Shown here one piece after another: positions 8,965 to 17,377 of a stretch of 64,000 nt of DNA. Location: contig NZ_JAUSNR010000006.1 of assembly GCF_030656345.1 (NCBI RefSeq), positions 124,001 to 188,000 on the forward strand. Reading direction: 5' to 3'. Every line of letters begins with the position of its first letter. Positions within the stretch are counted from its first letter, which is position 1. The position numbers were made by a program, and so were the translations under genes. The notes beneath the pieces were generated by a model. That model saw only the letters and a program-made list of their open reading frames with translations. It was not told where the DNA came from and ran no database searches. This stretch comes from Pseudotabrizicola sp. (lineage in GTDB: Bacteria; Pseudomonadota; Alphaproteobacteria; Rhodobacterales; Rhodobacteraceae).

Positions 8965-9180
8965 ATGCTGAACAACATCGGCCTTCCCGGCCTTCTTCTT
9001 ATCGCGGTGGTGGTGCTGGTCCTGTTCGGGCGCGGCAAGATCTCGTCCTTGATGGGTGAGGTCGGCAAGGGCATCACCGCCTTCAAGAAAGGTGTGAAGG
9101 ACAGCTCGGAAGAGATTGAAAACGCATCGACAACGCCGGTGCGCGACGTGACGCCAGAGGCGGAAAAAGACAAGGTCTGA
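8965..9180 (+). CDS. tatA: Sec-independent translocase subunit TatA
   Basis: A 71-residue protein with one N-terminal transmembrane helix (about 5-22, [19 protein letters not shown]), the conserved [17 protein letters not shown] hinge, an amphipathic helix (residues 26-45) and a charged tail. TatA oligomers form the export conduit of the twin-arginine pathway for folded proteins. AGGAGG at 8952-8957 sets the start. First gene of tatA-tatB-tatC-AAA ATPase; 53 bp separate it from tatB. Confidence 0.95.
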   Translation: MLNNIGLPGLLLIAVVVLVLFGRGKISSLMGEVGKGITAFKKGVKDSSEEIENASTTPVRDVTPEAEKDKV

Positions 9181-9233
9181 ACCAACCGTCCGGCCAAAGC
9201 GGACCGGTCTGACCCAAAAGGAAGCCTTGCGCC

Positions 9234-9848
9234 ATGTTAGACCTCGGCATGTCCGAACTGCTTGTCATCGGGATCGTTGCGCTGATCGTGATCGGCCCAA
9301 AGGATCTTCCCGGGCTGTTCCGCAGTCTTGGCCAGTTCACCGGCAAGATGCGCGGCATGGCCCGCGAATTTTCGCGCGCGATGGAAGCGGCGGCGGATGA
9401 ATCCGGGGTCAAGGATGTGGCGCGCGATCTGAAATCCGCCACCTCGGCCAAGTCGATGGGGCTGGAGGCGGTGAAGGATGCGGCCTCGAAATTCGAAAAA
9501 TGGGACCCGCTGAAGAATGCCGCCCGCCCGTCTGTGGTGACCCCGAAACCCGATCTGCAACCCGATCCGCAGGCAGCCCCACCGGCCACTGCTGCCCCGG
9601 CCCCGGCCATGGGGCCAGAGACCCAAGCGCTGGTGGCAGCCAAGGCAGAGCGCCATGCCATCGTGCAGGAGGCGACGGAAAAGCTGAAGAAGGCCGCAAA
9701 GCCTGCACCTGACAAGCCCGCACCTGCAAAGCCAGTGGTTGCCAAGCAAGTGGTTGCCAAGCCGGCATCTGCCACGCCCGCCCCGGCCAAAAAGCCCCGT
9801 GCGCCGCGCAAACCGAAATCTGATCAGACCCCCAAGGCCGCAGGATGA
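9234..9848 (+). CDS. tatB: Sec-independent translocase subunit TatB
   Basis: A 204-residue TatB: N-terminal [21 protein letters not shown] transmembrane segment with the conserved Glu (residue 8), then [15 protein letters not shown] and an amphipathic helix. The C-terminal half is low complexity, rich in Ala, Pro and Lys (repeated KPAPAKPVV-like units from about 140), longer than in enteric TatB. TatB works with TatC as the receptor for twin-arginine signal peptides. The stop overlaps the tatC start by 4 bp (ATGA), implying translational coupling. Confidence 0.95.
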   Translation: MLDLGMSELLVIGIVALIVIGPKDLPGLFRSLGQFTGKMRGMAREFSRAMEAAADESGVKDVARDLKSATSAKSMGLEAVKDAASKFEKWDPLKNAARPSVVTPKPDLQPDPQAAPPATAAPAPAMGPETQALVAAKAERHAIVQEATEKLKKAAKPAPDKPAPAKPVVAKQVVAKPASATPAPAKKPRAPRKPKSDQTPKAAG

Positions 9849-10762
9849 CAAAGTCAGACGAGATCGACGACAGCGCGGCCCCCCTGATCGAGCATCTGGC
9901 CGAACTGCGCAACCGCCTGATCTGGGCGGTGTCCGCCTTCATCGTGGCGATGGTCCTGTGCTTTCTGGTGGCCGAGCCGATCCTGAGCTTCCTGCTGCGC
10001 CCGATCGAAGAGGCGATGCGGGCCTTGGGCAACCCCAACCCGATCATGCAGTATACCGCCCCGCAGGAGTATTTCTTTACCCTGATCCACATTTCGGTGG
10101 TGGCGGGGCTGGCGCTGTCTTTCCCGGTCATCGCCTATCAGCTTTGGCGCTTTGTGGCGCCGGGTCTGTACCGCAATGAAAAGAACGCGTTCCTGCCGTT
10201 CCTGATCGCCTCGCCGGTGTTGTTCATTCTTGGGGCGCTGTTTTCGCATTACATCGTGACGCCGCTGGCGATGAGCTTCTTTCTGGGCTTTGCCGATGCC
10301 ACCTCGGTGGTGTCGGTGCTGCTGCCGGCGGTGTCAGATGCCCCGATTGCCGGCGCGCCGGTGGCCACCCCGCTGACCGAAGCGGTGCGAAGCCAGGGCA
10401 TCGACATCGTGTTTCAGGGCAAGGTCAATGAAACGCTGGATATTTCGCTGAAGCTGATCATCGCCTTTGGTCTGTGCTTTCAGTTGCCGGTGCTGCTGAC
10501 CCTGATGGGCAAGGCCGGGCTGGTGTCTGCCGCCGGTCTGGCCAGCACGCGCAAATATGCGGTGGTGATGATCCTGCTGACGGCCGCACTGGTGACGCCA
10601 CCCGATATCATGAGCCAGCTGATCCTGTTTCTGGCCGTCTATCCGCTCTACGAGGTGTCGATCTTCCTGATCCGCCGGATCGAGAAAAAGCGTGAGGCCG
10701 AGCTGCGCGCCCAAGGGCTGTGGGAAGACCCCGAGGCGGAAGAGGAAGACCACAAGGCATGA
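9845..10762 (+). CDS. tatC: Twin-arginine translocase subunit TatC
   Basis: A 305-residue polytopic inner-membrane protein with six predicted transmembrane helices. The hallmark cytoplasmic N-terminus is present ([17 protein letters not shown]), as is [10 protein letters not shown]-like [17 protein letters not shown]. The periplasmic loop after helix 3 is longer than in E. coli ([20 protein letters not shown] region), as is usual in alphaproteobacteria. TatC binds the twin-arginine motif of cargo. Its stop overlaps the next ATG by 4 bp, tying the AAA ATPase into the operon. Confidence 0.96.
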   Translation: MTKSDEIDDSAAPLIEHLAELRNRLIWAVSAFIVAMVLCFLVAEPILSFLLRPIEEAMRALGNPNPIMQYTAPQEYFFTLIHISVVAGLALSFPVIAYQLWRFVAPGLYRNEKNAFLPFLIASPVLFILGALFSHYIVTPLAMSFFLGFADATSVVSVLLPAVSDAPIAGAPVATPLTEAVRSQGIDIVFQGKVNETLDISLKLIIAFGLCFQLPVLLTLMGKAGLVSAAGLASTRKYAVVMILLTAALVTPPDIMSQLILFLAVYPLYEVSIFLIRRIEKKREAELRAQGLWEDPEAEEEDHKA

Positions 10763-11598
10763 CGACCGATACGCTCTCCCGCATCGCCGCCGCGTTGGAG
10801 CGGCTGGCCCCGGCCCCGCAGCCCGCCCCGGATTTCACCGCCGCCGATGCCTTTGCATGGCATACCGATCCCGACCGGCTGGAGCCGGTGGCGCGGGTGG
10901 CCCGGGTCGATCTGTCACTGCTGATCGGGGTGAACCGCGCCCGCGACACGCTGCTGGAGAACACCCGCCATTTCGCGCGCGGCCTGCCCGCCAATAACGC
11001 GCTGTTGTGGGGCGCGCGCGGCATGGGGAAATCCTCGCTGGTCAAGGCGATCCATGCGACGGTGCGGGCCGAAGGGCTGCCGTTGAAAATCGTCGAACTC
11101 GCGCGCGAGGATCTGCCTTCGGTGCAGCGTCTGCTGGTGCTGCTGCGCGGATCTGACGCGCGCTTTATCCTGTTCTGCGACGACCTGTCGTTCAGCCATG
11201 ATGACCAGCATTACAAATCGCTCAAAGCCGTGCTGGATGGTGGCATCGAGGGCCGGCCGGAAAACGTGCTGCTTTATGCCACTTCGAACCGCCGCCACCT
11301 GATGCCGCGCGACATGATCGAAAACGAACGCTCCACCGCGATTTCTCCGTCCGAGGCGGTAGAGGAAAAGGTCTCGCTGTCTGACCGCTTTGGCCTCTGG
11401 CTCGGGTTTCATCCCTGCTCTCAGGACGAGTACCTCGACATGATCCGGGGCTATTGCGCGGCTTACGGCGTCACCACCCCGGAAGACCGGCTACGGGCCG
11501 AGGCCATCGAATGGCAGGCCACGCGTGGCGCACGGTCTGGCCGGGTGGCGTGGCAGTTCTTCTGCGACCTCGCCGCGCGCGAAGGCGTCCGGTTGTAG
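10759..11598 (+). CDS. AAA-family ATPase, DUF815
   Basis: A 279-residue P-loop ATPase of the DUF815 family: Walker A GARGMGKSS (85-93), Walker B-like FILFCDDLSF, and a sensor segment ATSNRRHLMPR, followed by a small helical lid domain. The function of DUF815 ATPases is not established to my knowledge. The ATG overlaps the tatC stop (ATGA), so the gene is translated from the same mRNA as tatABC, hinting at a role around protein export or quality control; this is inference from position. A terminator follows at 11608-11630. Confidence 0.85.
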   Translation: MTTDTLSRIAAALERLAPAPQPAPDFTAADAFAWHTDPDRLEPVARVARVDLSLLIGVNRARDTLLENTRHFARGLPANNALLWGARGMGKSSLVKAIHATVRAEGLPLKIVELAREDLPSVQRLLVLLRGSDARFILFCDDLSFSHDDQHYKSLKAVLDGGIEGRPENVLLYATSNRRHLMPRDMIENERSTAISPSEAVEEKVSLSDRFGLWLGFHPCSQDEYLDMIRGYCAAYGVTTPEDRLRAEAIEWQATRGARSGRVAWQFFCDLAAREGVRL

Positions 11599-11607
11599 CT
11601 GAAATGA

Positions 11608-11630
11608 GCGCCTCCGGCGCAAGCTTTTTT
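11608..11630 (+). terminator. Terminator of the tat operon
   Basis: GCGCC-TCC-GGCGC hairpin (11608-11620) followed by AAGC and six T residues (11625-11630), about 10 bp after the DUF815 stop codon. Confidence 0.6.
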
Positions 11631-11683
11631 GTCGCTGCGCGGGACGTACGCCCGCTTGCTCCGCTGCGGGGGCGCTGCCCCCG

Positions 11684-11781
11684 GCGGGCCGCAGGCCCGC
11701 GCCCCCGGGATATTTTTCAACAGATGAAAAGCAGCCCATTCTCCTGAATTTCATCTGTTCTTAAATATCCCCGCCGGAGGC
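11684..11781. repeat. Two inverted copies (A and A2) of the dispersed palindromic element
   Basis: A GC-rich hairpin run (GGGGGCGCTGCCCCC, then GCGGGCCGCAGGCCCGC) leads into GGGATATTT-TTC-AACAGATGAAA (arm 11707-11729). The mirror arm at 11749-11771 reads, on the minus strand, GGGATATTT-AAG-AACAGATGAAA, so 20 of 23 bases match. The minus-strand copy continues into the same 20-mer found at 6895-6914. Together they form a large hairpin between the convergent DUF815 and nlpD-like genes and may act as a two-way terminator. Confidence 0.7.
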
Positions 11782-11805
11782 ATCCGACGGGGACCACAGG
11801 CGCAT

Positions 11806-12996
11806 CTATTGCAGGAAAGCCACCGGATCGGTGCTGTCCACCCCGCGCCGCACTTCGAAATGCAGGAACGACGGTGTCCCGGCACGGACCTTGGCGATGT
11901 TCTGGCCCTGGCTGACGGTATCGCCCTTTTTCACGGTGATCGCATCCACCCCGGCATAGACCGTCAGCAGATTGTCGGCATGGCGCACCACGATGATCGG
12001 AGTTTGCGCGGTGTCGGTAGTGATCGCGGCCACTGTGCCAGCGGCGGCGGCCTTCACAGGGGTTCCAGCGGCGGCCGAGATGTCGATGCCATCATTGCGT
12101 CCCTTGGCATAGGGCCGGATGATCGACCCCTGCACCGGCATCAGCATCTTGGCCGAAGTGCTGCGCTGCGTGCCAAGCGCGGGCGAGGCGGGGGTGTCTT
12201 TGGGCTTGGCAGCCGCCGGGGCGGTCTGTTCGGCGGGCAGGGGCCGGGTGGCAGAGGGCGGTGTCGGCGTGGCCGAACCTGCCCCGGGCGCGGCGACAGC
12301 CTGCGTGGTGGCAGGTGGCGCTGCCGATGCGACCGGGATGATCAGATACTGGCCTTCGCGCACGTCCAGGTTCGGGCCCAGCCCGTTCCATTCCCCCAGC
12401 GCCTTGGCCGAGATGTTGTAGCTGCGCGCGATGGAAAACGCGGTCTCGCCGCGCCGGACCTGATGGCGTACCGGCTCGCCGCCGCTGCTGGGGCGGGTGG
12501 TGGCCGGTGGTGTGGGCGTGCCGACCCGGTCGAGCGCGGTGGTGGCGATGCTCGACACATCGACCGGCGAGGTGGCGGCCCCAAAGCCCCCGCTCTGAAC
12601 CGGGCCCGCATCGGCGATGCGGCGGGGCAGGGCCACGACTTCACCGTCGCGCAGCAGGTCGGTCGGCATCACCGCGTTGTAGCGCGCCAGCTCATCCGCG
12701 CCGATGCCGACCCGTGCCGCGACGGACGCCACCGTATCGCCGCGCCGGGCCACCGCGACCTGATAGCCGGGGTAAGAGATCACGCCGCGCGCGTCGGGCG
12801 CAGGCCGCCGTTCGGTCGCACTCAGGGCGGCATCGGCGGTGGTCAGCACCCCGGGGCCGTTGCGCAGATCCCAGTCCAGCCCCTCCATCGGGTTGCCGCC
12901 GTTTGTGGGCATGCAGGCAGACAGGGCGGCAAGCGCGCTTCCTGCCCACAGAATACGCAGACGGGGGGCCGTCGGGGCCGGGAAAATGCGGGTCAT
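11806..12996 (-). CDS. nlpD: NlpD-like lipoprotein: two LysM domains plus degenerate LytM (M23) domain
   Basis: A 396-residue envelope protein: lipobox LSAC near residue 28, first LysM (YQVAVARRGDTVASVAARVGI), second LysM (HQVRRGETAFSIARSYNI), a Pro/Ala/Thr linker and a C-terminal LytM domain. Zinc ligands are eroded: the first His is replaced (GRNDGIDIS) and the HxH motif reads FLHFE. Such domains, as in E. coli NlpD and EnvC, activate cell-wall amidases rather than cut peptidoglycan. The start at 12996 has GAGG 7 nt upstream; ATGs at 13008 and 13062 are alternatives. Last gene of surE-pcm-nlpD, the classical order, 52 bp after pcm; no rpoS follows. Confidence 0.85.
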   Translation of the reverse strand: MTRIFPAPTAPRLRILWAGSALAALSACMPTNGGNPMEGLDWDLRNGPGVLTTADAALSATERRPAPDARGVISYPGYQVAVARRGDTVASVAARVGIGADELARYNAVMPTDLLRDGEVVALPRRIADAGPVQSGGFGAATSPVDVSSIATTALDRVGTPTPPATTRPSSGGEPVRHQVRRGETAFSIARSYNISAKALGEWNGLGPNLDVREGQYLIIPVASAAPPATTQAVAAPGAGSATPTPPSATRPLPAEQTAPAAAKPKDTPASPALGTQRSTSAKMLMPVQGSIIRPYAKGRNDGIDISAAAGTPVKAAAAGTVAAITTDTAQTPIIVVRHADNLLTVYAGVDAITVKKGDTVSQGQNIAKVRAGTPSFLHFEVRRGVDSTDPVAFLQ

Positions 12997-13048
12997 GCTC
13001 TGCCTCATTTGCTTGTCGGACGGTGTTCCCCGCCCCTTGTTACGCCGC

Positions 13049-13711
13049 TTATTCTGCACCAAGACCTTCGATCAGCGGCACGAAACGCACCGGGCGCAGT
13101 TCTTCATAGTCATAGCCGCTGATGCCACGGGTGACCTTGATCAGACTTTGCACGGTATCGGACTGGCCGACCGGCAGCACCATGATACCCCCAACCTTGA
13201 GCTGCGCCAAGAGGGGGCCGGGCGGGTCTTCGGCGGCGGCGGTCACGATTATGCGGTCAAACGGGGCCTGATCGGGCAAACCATGGCTGCCATCGGCGGT
13301 AAAGGCGGTGATATTGATCAGCCCGAGGCTTTGGAACACGCCCTGCGCCTCACGCACCAGACGGCGGTGGCGGTCCACCGTATAGATCCGCCGCGCCAGA
13401 TGCGCCAGAATCGCGGCCTGATAGCCCGATCCGGTGCCGATCTCCAGCACGGTATCGCGCGGCTGTACGTTCAGCGCCTGCGTCATCAGCCCCACCACCG
13501 AAGGCTGGCTGATGGTCTGGCCGCAGGCGATCGGCAGCGGCATGTCATCATAGGCGCGGTCGGCGAAATGGCCGCGCACGAACAGGCCACGGTCGACCCG
13601 TTCCATCGCGGTCAGCACGCGGGCGTCGGTCACGCCTCTTGATCGCAGTCCAAACAAAAAGCGCATCTTGCGTTCGGCGTCCGATTCTTCCGGGCCGCCG
13701 TGTCCCATCAT
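13049..13711 (-). CDS. pcm: Protein-L-isoaspartate O-methyltransferase
   Basis: A 220-residue SAM-dependent methyltransferase that repairs isoaspartyl damage in aged proteins. Class I motifs are visible: [16 protein letters not shown] (motif I), YTVDRH (motif post-I) and [10 protein letters not shown] (motif II), preceded by the [19 protein letters not shown] substrate segment. Overlaps surE by 4 bp (ATGA), so it is translationally coupled to it, and is followed by the NlpD-like gene. Two adjacent ATGs (13711, 13708) could both start it. Confidence 0.94.
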   Translation of the reverse strand: MMGHGGPEESDAERKMRFLFGLRSRGVTDARVLTAMERVDRGLFVRGHFADRAYDDMPLPIACGQTISQPSVVGLMTQALNVQPRDTVLEIGTGSGYQAAILAHLARRIYTVDRHRRLVREAQGVFQSLGLINITAFTADGSHGLPDQAPFDRIIVTAAAEDPPGPLLAQLKVGGIMVLPVGQSDTVQSLIKVTRGISGYDYEELRPVRFVPLIEGLGAE

Positions 13712-14493
13712 GCCAGTTGCGCTTCCAGCCGCGCCAGCAGGTCATGCGCGGTCAGATCCGCGCGCATCGGCGTGACGGATATCCAGCCGTCAAGGTTCAC
13801 TGCCGCATCGGTGCCGGGCAGGGTGGCGGTATGCTGCGGACCGCCCTTGATCCACAGATAGCGCCGCCCGGTGGGCGAGATCTGCGGCTCACACGAAAAC
13901 GCGGTGTCGCGGCGAAAGCCGATGGCGGCGACCTTGGTGCCCTGCACCGATGCGGCCGCGCAGGGCGGGAAATTCACATTGTAGAACACGCGGAAATCAT
14001 CCTGCGTCCAGATGCCCTTTTCCAGCAGCTTGCGCACGATCCCAGCCCCATGCACCACCGCCGCCTGAAACGGCGTGTCCAGATCTTCGGTGCCGCGCCC
14101 CATGTATTGCGACAGGGCAATCGCCGGAATGCCCTGCAACGCCGCCTCCATCGCCCCGCCGATGGTGCCGGAATAGAGCGTGTTTTCCGCTGCGTTGTTG
14201 CCCCGGTTCACCCCCGACAGCACCAGATCGGGCCTGGCCCCATCGAGCACATCGTAAATCGCCGCCAGCACGCAATCGGCCGGGCTGCCTTCGGCCGCAT
14301 AGCGCCGGTCAGACAGTTTTGCGATCATCATCGGGTGCGAATAGCTGATGCAATGACCCACACCTGACTGCTCAAACGCCGGGGCGACGGTCCAGACCTC
14401 GCCCTCCGGCCCGGCAATCTCTTGCGCAATCGCACTCAGCACTGCCAGCCCAGGAGCGTTGATGCCGTCGTCATTTGTGATCAGAATGCGCAT
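13708..14493 (-). CDS. surE: 5'/3'-nucleotidase SurE
   Basis: A 261-residue metal-dependent nucleotidase. The N-terminal metal-site motif is complete ([15 protein letters not shown]; Asp8/Asp9), with [25 protein letters not shown] and the C-terminal [16 protein letters not shown] segment. SurE dephosphorylates nucleoside monophosphates and short polyphosphate under stress or stationary conditions. The start at 14493 begins exactly at the family N-terminus; the frame runs upstream without homology. First gene of surE-pcm-nlpD; divergent from the amidohydrolase gene. Confidence 0.95.
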   Translation of the reverse strand: MRILITNDDGINAPGLAVLSAIAQEIAGPEGEVWTVAPAFEQSGVGHCISYSHPMMIAKLSDRRYAAEGSPADCVLAAIYDVLDGARPDLVLSGVNRGNNAAENTLYSGTIGGAMEAALQGIPAIALSQYMGRGTEDLDTPFQAAVVHGAGIVRKLLEKGIWTQDDFRVFYNVNFPPCAAASVQGTKVAAIGFRRDTAFSCEPQISPTGRRYLWIKGGPQHTATLPGTDAAVNLDGWISVTPMRADLTAHDLLARLEAQLA

Positions 14494-14614
14494 GAAAACC
14501 GTCCTTTCCCCCTGCTTAGACGGTCCATGCACAACCGGCAAGCACAAGAGCCTGCTTTGCTTGACTTCCCGCGCGCAGCACTGTCGGCTGGGCGCAAAAA
14601 GGAAAGGCCACGCC

Positions 14615-15766
14615 ATGACGCTGACTGAACAGGACATCACCACCCTGATCCGGTTCCGCCACGATCTGCACCGCCACCCCGAGGTGTCGGGGGATGAGGT
14701 GCAGACCGCAGCGCGGGTGCAGGCCGCGCTTGCCGCCCTTGGGCCGGATGAGATGGTGACCGCTTTGGGCGGGCATGGGGTTGCTGCGGTGTTTCAGGGG
14801 GCCGCACCCGGCCCGACGGTGATGATCCGCGCCGAACTGGATGCGCTGCCGATCCGGCAGAACTCCGCCGCGGCGCATCGCTCGCTGGCGGAGGGCGTCG
14901 CGCATCTGTGCGGGCACGATGGGCATATGGCGATTCTGCTGGGGGTGGCACAGGGGCTGGCGCAGCAAAGGCCCGCCACGGGCCGCGCCGTGCTGATGTT
15001 CCAACCGGCGGAGGAGGACGGCTCGGGCGCCGCTGCCGTTCTGGCAGACCCTGCCTTTGCCCCCCTGCGGCCCGACTGGGCATTCGCGCTGCACAATATG
15101 CCGGGTCTGCCGCTGGGGCAGGCGCGGGTGTCGGCGGGGCCCGCCAACTGCGCCTCTTGCGGGTTGCGCCTGCACCTTGCGGGCCGCACCGCCCATGCCG
15201 CCACGCCCGATACCGGGCTTTCCCCCGCGCCTGCGCTGTATGACCTGATCCCCGCGCTGGTGGCGCTTGGTCCGGGCGGCGCGCTTGCCTCCGGTTTCCG
15301 GCTGGTCACGCTGACCCACGCAAGGCTTGGTGCGCCCACCTTCGGCATCGCCCCCGGAGAGGGCGAGCTGTGGGTCACCCTGCGCAGCCTTGATGATGCC
15401 GATATGACCGACCTGAAAGCGCAGGCGCAGGATCTGGCCGAGCGGTTGGCGGCGCAGCACGGGTTGCAGCTTGACCTGTCCTGGCACGATGATTTCGCCG
15501 CCTGCCACAACGACCCGCAGGCGGTGGCGCAGATAGAGGCTGCGCTGACCGCTGCCGCCATCCCCTTCGGCCCCACCGAAGGCCCGATGCGCGCGTCCGA
15601 GGACTTTGGCCGTTTTGCCGGCAGCGGTGCGCGCACCGCGATGTTTCTGCTGGGGTCGGGGCCGGACTGCGCGGCGCTGCACGATCCCGGCTATGATTTT
15701 CCCGACACGCTGATCGCGCCGGGCATTTCTGCATTTTCGACCATTCTGCGGCGCATTCTGGGGTAA
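14615..15766 (+). CDS. M20D-family amidohydrolase (hippurate hydrolase/carboxypeptidase type)
   Basis: A 383-residue zinc peptidase homologue. M20D features: [12 protein letters not shown] near the N-terminus, [19 protein letters not shown] (metal ligands Cys and His), [12 protein letters not shown] (catalytic Glu pair) and a dimerisation domain ([15 protein letters not shown]). Relatives hydrolyse N-acyl amino acids such as hippurate or indole-acetyl amino acids; the substrate here is unknown. The ATG at 14615 has AAAGGAAAGG upstream. Divergent from surE with about 120 bp between starts. Confidence 0.88.
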   Translation: MTLTEQDITTLIRFRHDLHRHPEVSGDEVQTAARVQAALAALGPDEMVTALGGHGVAAVFQGAAPGPTVMIRAELDALPIRQNSAAAHRSLAEGVAHLCGHDGHMAILLGVAQGLAQQRPATGRAVLMFQPAEEDGSGAAAVLADPAFAPLRPDWAFALHNMPGLPLGQARVSAGPANCASCGLRLHLAGRTAHAATPDTGLSPAPALYDLIPALVALGPGGALASGFRLVTLTHARLGAPTFGIAPGEGELWVTLRSLDDADMTDLKAQAQDLAERLAAQHGLQLDLSWHDDFAACHNDPQAVAQIEAALTAAAIPFGPTEGPMRASEDFGRFAGSGARTAMFLLGSGPDCAALHDPGYDFPDTLIAPGISAFSTILRRILG

Positions 15767-15853
15767 GCGGTGCAAATCCGCACAATTTCCGCGCGACGAT
15801 AGACGATGACGCAAGGCCATATCGGTTCTACTTTAAGCACAAAGGAGAACACC

Positions 15854-16792
15854 ATGAGCTGGAACCCCGTGCTTGACCCGTCCATCCCGATCGGCGACGC
15901 CGTGGATGCGATTGAAACCGTGATTGTCCCGCGCGCCCGTGATCTGGGCGGGTTCGAGGTACGCCGCGCGCTGCCCTCGGCCCAGCGGCAGATGGTGGGG
16001 CCGTTCATCTTTTTCGATCAGATGGGCCCGGCAGAATTCCTGACCGGCAAGGGCATCGACGTGCGCCCGCATCCGCATATCGGCCTTGGCACCGTCACCT
16101 ATCTGCTGCGCGGCAAGATGCACCACCGTGACAGCCTTGGCACCGATCTGTGGATCGAGCCGGGGGCGGTGAACTGGATGCTGGCGGGGCAGGGGATCAC
16201 CCATTCCGAACGGCAGGATGGCGCGATCCGCGATACCCCGCATGATCTGTTCGGTCTGCAGACCTGGCTCGCGCTGCCAAAGGCGATGGAGGATGATCCG
16301 GCGGCCTTTGTCCATGCGGGCAAGTCCGAACTGCCGGTGCTGGAAGGTGAGGGCAAGCAGCTGCGGCTGATCCTCGGCGCGGCCTACGGCGCGCAGGCCC
16401 CGGTCCCGACGGGGATAGAGGTGTTCTATGCCGATGCCGACCTGGCCCCCGGGGCGGCGATTCCGCTGCCCGATGATCATGAGGATCGCGGCGTCTATAT
16501 CCTGTCGGGTGAGGTATCGGTGGGCGGGCAAAGCTTTGACACCGGGCGCATGCTGGTGTTTCGCCCCGGCGACAAGGTCTCGGTCAGGGCCGGGGACCGC
16601 GGCGCGCGGGTGATGCTGCTGGGCGGGGCCACGATGGACGGACCGCGGCATATCTGGTGGAACTTCGTGGCCTCGTCCAAGGACCGCATTGACGCCGCAA
16701 AGGAAGCCTGGCGCGCGGGGGATTGGGCGCATGGCCGCTTCCGGCTGCCGCCTGCGGATAACGGGGAATTCATCCCGGCCCCTGACCATTGA
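15854..16792 (+). CDS. Pirin family protein
   Basis: A 312-residue bicupin. The N-terminal cupin has the pirin metal motif (RPHPHIGLGTVTYLL, with later HSERQ), and the C-terminal pirin domain begins near residue 180. Bacterial pirins can be quercetinases or redox-sensing regulators; which applies here cannot be told. The start is set by AAAGGAG 7 nt upstream of ATG 15854. Transcribed toward the tRNA-Asp units. Confidence 0.9.
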   Translation: MSWNPVLDPSIPIGDAVDAIETVIVPRARDLGGFEVRRALPSAQRQMVGPFIFFDQMGPAEFLTGKGIDVRPHPHIGLGTVTYLLRGKMHHRDSLGTDLWIEPGAVNWMLAGQGITHSERQDGAIRDTPHDLFGLQTWLALPKAMEDDPAAFVHAGKSELPVLEGEGKQLRLILGAAYGAQAPVPTGIEVFYADADLAPGAAIPLPDDHEDRGVYILSGEVSVGGQSFDTGRMLVFRPGDKVSVRAGDRGARVMLLGGATMDGPRHIWWNFVASSKDRIDAAKEAWRAGDWAHGRFRLPPADNGEFIPAPDH

Positions 16793-16830
16793 GGGGGGCG
16801 AAAAAAGCGTGACTTTCGCTCCGGTCCCGC

Positions 16831-16859
16831 TTGACGCCCCCTGCGCATGCCCCTAAAAG
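16831..16859 (+). promoter_or_regulatory. Likely promoter of first tRNA-Asp
   Basis: TTGACG (16831-16836) inside TTGACGCCCCCTGC, with a CTAAAA-like -10 about 16-17 bp downstream. The same 14-mer precedes the second tRNA-Asp, supporting its role as a stable-RNA promoter. Confidence 0.5.
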
Positions 16860-16901
16860 CCCCTCTACGGCGCGCGGGAAACCACGGGTCGGACGGAATG
16901 T

Positions 16902-16978
16902 GCGGTTGTAGCTCAGTTGGTTAGAGTACCGGCCTGTCACGCCGGGGGTCGCGGGTTCGAGCCCCGTCAACCGCGCCA
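16902..16978 (+). tRNA. tRNA-Asp (GUC), copy 1
   Basis: 77 nt. Acceptor stem GCGGTTG/CAACCGC, D arm GCTCAGTTGGTTAGAG, anticodon stem CCGGC/GCCGG around loop CTGTCAC with anticodon GTC at 16936-16938, T arm GGGTTCGAGCCC, and an encoded CCA. Identical in sequence to copy 2. Confidence 0.97.
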
Positions 16979-16990
16979 TTCCCGCCTTGA

Positions 16991-17019
16991 AAAGGCCCCT
17001 GCGACAGCAGGGGCCTTTT
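16991..17019 (+). terminator. Terminator after tRNA-Asp copy 1
   Basis: AAAGGCCCCTGC (16991-17002), loop GACA, and GCAGGGGCCTTTT form a 12-bp perfect stem with a T-run immediately downstream of the tRNA. Confidence 0.8.
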
Positions 17020-17146
17020 GGGTTTCAGGAGGGTGCTTCCCCCTGTGCCGCAGCTTTTCCAATGAATGAAATCAACGGCTTGGCATTTCTGAATGAGGGA
17101 TTTGTCAAGAGTTTGACCCCGGCCCGCCCCCGCCCCACATTCGGGC

Positions 17147-17173
17147 TTGACGCCCCCTGCCTGCGGCTATATC
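17147..17173 (+). promoter_or_regulatory. Likely promoter of second tRNA-Asp
   Basis: TTGACG at 17147-17152 within TTGACGCCCCCTGC, followed after about 15 bp by TATATC (17168-17173). The tRNA begins at 17187, consistent with a short leader. Confidence 0.55.
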
Positions 17174-17186
17174 AGCCTCCCATCGC

Positions 17187-17263
17187 GCGGTTGTAGCTCA
17201 GTTGGTTAGAGTACCGGCCTGTCACGCCGGGGGTCGCGGGTTCGAGCCCCGTCAACCGCGCCA
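17187..17263 (+). tRNA. tRNA-Asp (GUC), copy 2
   Basis: 77 nt, base-for-base the same mature sequence as the copy 285 bp upstream, including the encoded CCA. It has its own copy of the promoter motif. No hairpin terminator is obvious, only the T-rich run TTTCTTTTTCTTTTG just after it. Confidence 0.97.
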
Positions 17264-17377
17264 CTTTCTTTTTCTTTTGTGTTGGATAACGTCTGTACCT
17301 GATGGGTGCGGGCGTTTTTTCTGTGACGTGGGGGCGGCGGGTGATCTGTCATTTCGGATGGGAAGCAAGGGCCGGGA

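Noticed and set aside
16770-16979. Minus-strand frame of 69 codons over tRNA-Asp copy 1 (begins MARLTGLEPATPG)
   Set aside because: It is the reverse complement of the tRNA and its flank. Such frames are a well-known false gene; no ribosome site and the tRNA fully explains the sequence.
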